Assembly: GCA_025359355.1 (NCBI GenBank) | Contig: JANYGR010000152.1 | Span: 1-15,083, forward strand | Reading direction: 5' to 3' | Length of the DNA: 15,083 bases | Source of the DNA: Bacteroidota bacterium | GTDB taxonomy: Bacteria > Bacteroidota > Bacteroidia > B-17B0 > Aurantibacillaceae | In this document: piece after piece, positions 12,300 through 15,083 of the stretch | Numbering within the stretch: the stretch's first letter is position 1 | How the letters are laid out: each line of letters begins with the position of its first letter | Made by a program: the position numbers and the translations under genes | Notes under the pieces: generated by a model | The model's database searches: none | Told to the model about the DNA's origin: nothing | The model's input: the letters and a program-made list of their open reading frames with translations, nothing else

Positions 12300-12352
12300 A
12301 CCAAACAATAATAACACGGCGATACTTGTGTTATGTTACTAAAAAATAATAA

Positions 12353-14698
12353 ATGAAACTATTTGACACCAAACTCAAAAAAACAATACTAACTATTGCC
12401 GTAACTATGATATTAGCCATTACGCTTATCATCATTTTTATTTCTCCAATTGCTAAATACCTTGTCGAAAAATATGATGTAACCTATACGGGCCGAGAAA
12501 TTAGAATGGATTATGCATACGTAAATCCTTTTACGGGCTCTGTTTACATTAAAAACTTGAAAATAAACGAACTTAAAAGCGACAGTGTTTTTATATCTTC
12601 CAATGAGGTAAGTGCTCAACTTAATATGTTTAAGCTATTAACTAAAACGTATGAAATAAGTCATATAACACTCAATCAACCAATCATCGTCATTAGTCAA
12701 ACAAATAAAGACTTAAATTTTGATGATCTCATACAAAAATTTACATCTAAAGAACCTACGATTAAAAAAACACCAGTTCATTTTAACATGCTTAATATGG
12801 AAATAAATAATGGTGCTATTTATTATCGAGAAAATACGTTTCCTGTTAACTTATCTGTCATCAAATTAAATATAGAAAGTCCAGGTTTAAAATGGGATAT
12901 GGATACTTTAAATGCAAAAGTATCTCTATTATCAGGTAATGGACCTGGTGGCATTGATGGAAATATTACTATTAATTTAAAAAATTTAAACTACAAATTA
13001 GATGCAATCATTAATAAATTACAGCTCAAATTTTTTGAACAATACTTTAAAAAAATGTCAAACTATGGAAGTTTTGAGGCCGTACTAGATGCCAATATTA
13101 AAACAACAGGTAATTTTAAAGATGCGCAAAATATAAATGCTAAAGGAATGGTAGCTATCAGTAACTTTCATTTTGGAGAAACATCAACAAAAGATTTTGC
13201 ATCATTTGATAAATTTATTTTGCAAGTAAAAGATTTAAATCCAAAAAATAAAAAATACTTACTTGATTCTGTGTCGCTTAGCCATCCTTATTTTAAATTT
13301 GACAGGTATGATTATTTAGATAATGTACAAATGATGTTCGGAAAAAAAGGCACAATAGTTTCTGGAGCTAGAAATAATGAACAAGAATTTAATTTAATTT
13401 TAGAAATTGGTGGCTACATTAAAGCATTAGCAAAAAACTTTTTTAGAAGTAATTATAAAGTAAATCGTTTAGCCATTTATAAAGGCAATTTTGCTTACAA
13501 TGATTACACGTTAAATGAAAAATTTTCAGTTAGCGCCTCACCTATTAATATAGTAGCAGATTCTATAGATAAAAAGAACAGCCGAGTGAAACTACTTTTT
13601 AATACAGGATTAAAGCCTTTTGGTAATGCTAAAGTAAATTTAAGCATCAATCCAAAAGATAGTTCTGACTTTGATTTGGATTATCATATAACAAAATTAC
13701 CAATTAGTATATTTAATCCTTACTTACTAAAATACACGTCTTTTCCATTAGATAGAGGATCCATTGAATTAAATGGAACTTGGCATGTTAAAAATGGAAT
13801 GATACAAAGCAATAATCACTTGCTGGTGATTGACCCTAGAGTTAATAACCGCATAAGAAATAAAAACTATAGTTGGCTTCCACTTAGGTTTATCATGTTT
13901 TTTGTGCGAGATAGAGGTAATATTATTGATTACGAAATACCAATTACCGGTAACTTAAACAAACCCGATTTTATTTACAAAGATGCAATTTTTGATGCCC
14001 TGAAAAATATTTTTGTAAAACCGGCAACAACGTCCTATAGAACACAAGTTAAAAATACAGAATATGAGATAGAGAAGTCGATGTTTTTAAAATGGGATAT
14101 GCGAAAATATGAGTTATCCTCAAGTCAAATAAAGTTTTTAGAAAACATGGCTGATTTAATGAAAGAAGATCCTAACTTATCTATATCTATCGTGCCAATG
14201 CCTTATACCGAAAAGGAAAAAGAATATATTATGTTTTTTGAAGCAAAAAAACAATATTTTTTAGCTAGCAAAAAGCTTTCAACAAAATCTCTTTGTGAGG
14301 ATGATACGATATCAATAGATAGAATGTCTAACAAAGATTCATTATTTGTAAAGTACCTAAATTCTAAACTTGGTAATAAACTGGTTTTTACTGTGCAAGA
14401 CAAATGCTTAAATTTATTGGGGAATGAGTATATAAATAAAAAAATGGATGAACTCAACGCATCTCGTAAAGGCCAATTTAAAGCCTTTTTTAAGGAAATT
14501 GATATTAACAAACAAGTGAAAATTAATCCTATAAAAAACAACATCCCTTTTAATGGATTTTCGTATTATAAAATAAATTATAAAGGTGAAATTCCAAAAT
14601 CTTTAGAAAAAGCGTATGAAAGAATAAATGAATTAAACAATGAACCGCCACGAAATAAGTTAAAAAAAGTTCGGGATAAAAACGCACACATTAACTAA
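12353..14698 (+). CDS. AsmA/DUF748-like envelope protein
   Basis: The 781-residue product begins with one membrane helix (about 11-31, 'TILTIAVTMILAITLIIIFI') and then 'YDVTYTGREIRMDYAYVNPFTGSVYIKNLKI', the opening typical of AsmA-superfamily and DUF748 proteins, followed by long beta-rich repeats ending near residue 560. These proteins are anchored in the inner membrane and extend into the periplasm; AsmA-like members are linked to lipid transport between the membranes. The section with 'INLKNLNYKLDAIINKLQL' and 'ELNGTWHVKNGM' fits this. The last 220 residues form a separate helical, charged region with 'DMRKYELSSSQIKFLENMADLMKEDPNLSISIVP' style sequence (quoted in part: 'LSSSQIKFLENMADLM'), as in other DUF748 proteins. 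It starts at ATG 12353; the gene stands alone. Whether it moves lipid is inference. Confidence 0.8.
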   Translation: MKLFDTKLKKTILTIAVTMILAITLIIIFISPIAKYLVEKYDVTYTGREIRMDYAYVNPFTGSVYIKNLKINELKSDSVFISSNEVSAQLNMFKLLTKTYEISHITLNQPIIVISQTNKDLNFDDLIQKFTSKEPTIKKTPVHFNMLNMEINNGAIYYRENTFPVNLSVIKLNIESPGLKWDMDTLNAKVSLLSGNGPGGIDGNITINLKNLNYKLDAIINKLQLKFFEQYFKKMSNYGSFEAVLDANIKTTGNFKDAQNINAKGMVAISNFHFGETSTKDFASFDKFILQVKDLNPKNKKYLLDSVSLSHPYFKFDRYDYLDNVQMMFGKKGTIVSGARNNEQEFNLILEIGGYIKALAKNFFRSNYKVNRLAIYKGNFAYNDYTLNEKFSVSASPINIVADSIDKKNSRVKLLFNTGLKPFGNAKVNLSINPKDSSDFDLDYHITKLPISIFNPYLLKYTSFPLDRGSIELNGTWHVKNGMIQSNNHLLVIDPRVNNRIRNKNYSWLPLRFIMFFVRDRGNIIDYEIPITGNLNKPDFIYKDAIFDALKNIFVKPATTSYRTQVKNTEYEIEKSMFLKWDMRKYELSSSQIKFLENMADLMKEDPNLSISIVPMPYTEKEKEYIMFFEAKKQYFLASKKLSTKSLCEDDTISIDRMSNKDSLFVKYLNSKLGNKLVFTVQDKCLNLLGNEYINKKMDELNASRKGQFKAFFKEIDINKQVKINPIKNNIPFNGFSYYKINYKGEIPKSLEKAYERINELNNEPPRNKLKKVRDKNAHIN

Positions 14699-14929
14699 GA
14701 TTAAGTAGTTTATAAGATAGTTGTGTTTGTTGTTAATTCTATATTTTTTAAATTTATTTGATAAGCTAATAGAAAGATAAGAACTGTGTAATATTACTAA
14801 GTTTGCAATATTGGCACCATAAAGTGGTTCATATTTAGCTTGGCTCTCAGTTACAATTATTGCACCTACAATATCAATTGGTTCACAGCAATAATCTGAG
14901 GGCAAAAGGTTATGCGAATAATTTTTCAA
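14660..14929 (-). CDS. Doubtful small hypothetical protein
   Basis: A TTG-started frame on the minus strand encodes 89 residues. Its first half ('YCCEPIDIVGAIIVTESQAK', 'YGANIANLVILHSS') has a balanced, protein-like composition, while its end is low-complexity and overlaps the large plus-strand gene by 39 bases. The start lies inside the left arm of the terminal inverted repeat, and a TAG lies a few codons upstream in frame. It may be the remnant of a longer gene or a chance frame. I give it little weight, but it is the only coding candidate in 14699-14929. Confidence 0.2.
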   Translation of the reverse strand: MKNYSHNLLPSDYCCEPIDIVGAIIVTESQAKYEPLYGANIANLVILHSSYLSISLSNKFKKYRINNKHNYLINYLILVNVCVFIPNFF

Positions 14930-15083
14930 GTCTAAAAAGGAAAAAATCTACGTCACTTACCCCTTTTTGTTTAACTCTAAAATTAAACTCTTTAGAGCTA
15001 AACAAAAAGGGGTAAGTGACGTAGATTTTTTCCTTTTTAGACTTGAAAAATTATTCGCATAACCTTTTGCCCTCAGATTATTG
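14889..15083. repeat. 195-base near-perfect inverted repeat at the window end
   Basis: Bases 14889-14981 are the reverse complement of 14991-15083. The 93-base arms differ at one pair (A at 14974, C at 14998) and are separated by a 9-base loop (14982-14990). The core GTTTAaCTCTAAA / TTTAGAGcTAAAC is an imperfect hairpin, and all pairing outside it is perfect up to the last base of the window, so the repeat may continue. It could be a natural fold-back element, a very long bidirectional terminator, or an inverted duplication made by template switching during replication, amplification or assembly. Confidence 0.95.

Noticed and set aside
14203..14544. Minus-strand frame within the large envelope gene
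   Set aside because: It is fully inside a long, convincing plus-strand gene and shows no independent features.
1..15083. tRNA, rRNA or tmRNA genes
   Set aside because: No cloverleaf with a GTTCRANNC arm, no rRNA-like stretch and no tmRNA tag frame was seen, even beside smpB.

Overview
The window looks chromosomal and comes from an AT-rich member of the Bacteroidota. The evidence is a DUF4290 gene joined to murA, a TlpA-like lipoprotein, several OmpA-domain envelope proteins with the C-x5-C loop, mostly absent Shine-Dalgarno sequences, and a grpE promoter that fits the Bacteroidota consensus (TAnnTTTG at -7). I cannot place it below phylum with confidence; gene content fits Bacteroidia (Flavobacteriales or Sphingobacteriales-like).

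Layout. Positions 1-785 are on the minus strand: the N-terminus of a small exported protein cut by the window edge, and smpB. A GNAT acetyltransferase diverges from smpB. Positions 1440-7832 form a tight six-gene operon: DUF4290 protein, murA, a redox-active TlpA-like lipoprotein, and three tandem paralogues in which a thioredoxin-like region lacking CxxC is followed by a beta-rich spacer and a C-terminal OmpA peptidoglycan-binding domain. The operon therefore joins a cytoplasmic step of peptidoglycan precursor synthesis to periplasmic proteins that probably bind peptidoglycan. grpE and dnaJ follow, with a strong hairpin between them and a clean terminator after dnaJ.

From about 9800 to 12350 the character changes. 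Small hypothetical genes, all on the plus strand, are separated by long noncoding stretches rich in inverted repeats. The junctions share motifs: GTTA at the 3' end of an imperfect hairpin that opens with TAAC or a similar sequence, AACGTTATA three times, and GCGGAC three times. This resembles an array of integron-like gene cassettes with attC-like sites, but no integrase is in the window and the sites do not match the classical core. The first cassette gene, a lipoprotein, has its start codon separated from the frame by what looks like a one-base contraction in a run of A.

Positions 12353-14698 encode a large AsmA/DUF748-like envelope protein. The window ends in a 195-base near-perfect inverted repeat (93-base arms, one mismatch, 9-base loop) that runs to the last base. 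It is either a real fold-back element or an amplification or assembly artefact at a contig end.

The two best leads are the row of CxxC-less thioredoxin-OmpA fusions next to a CxxC-bearing TlpA lipoprotein, and the cassette-like array.
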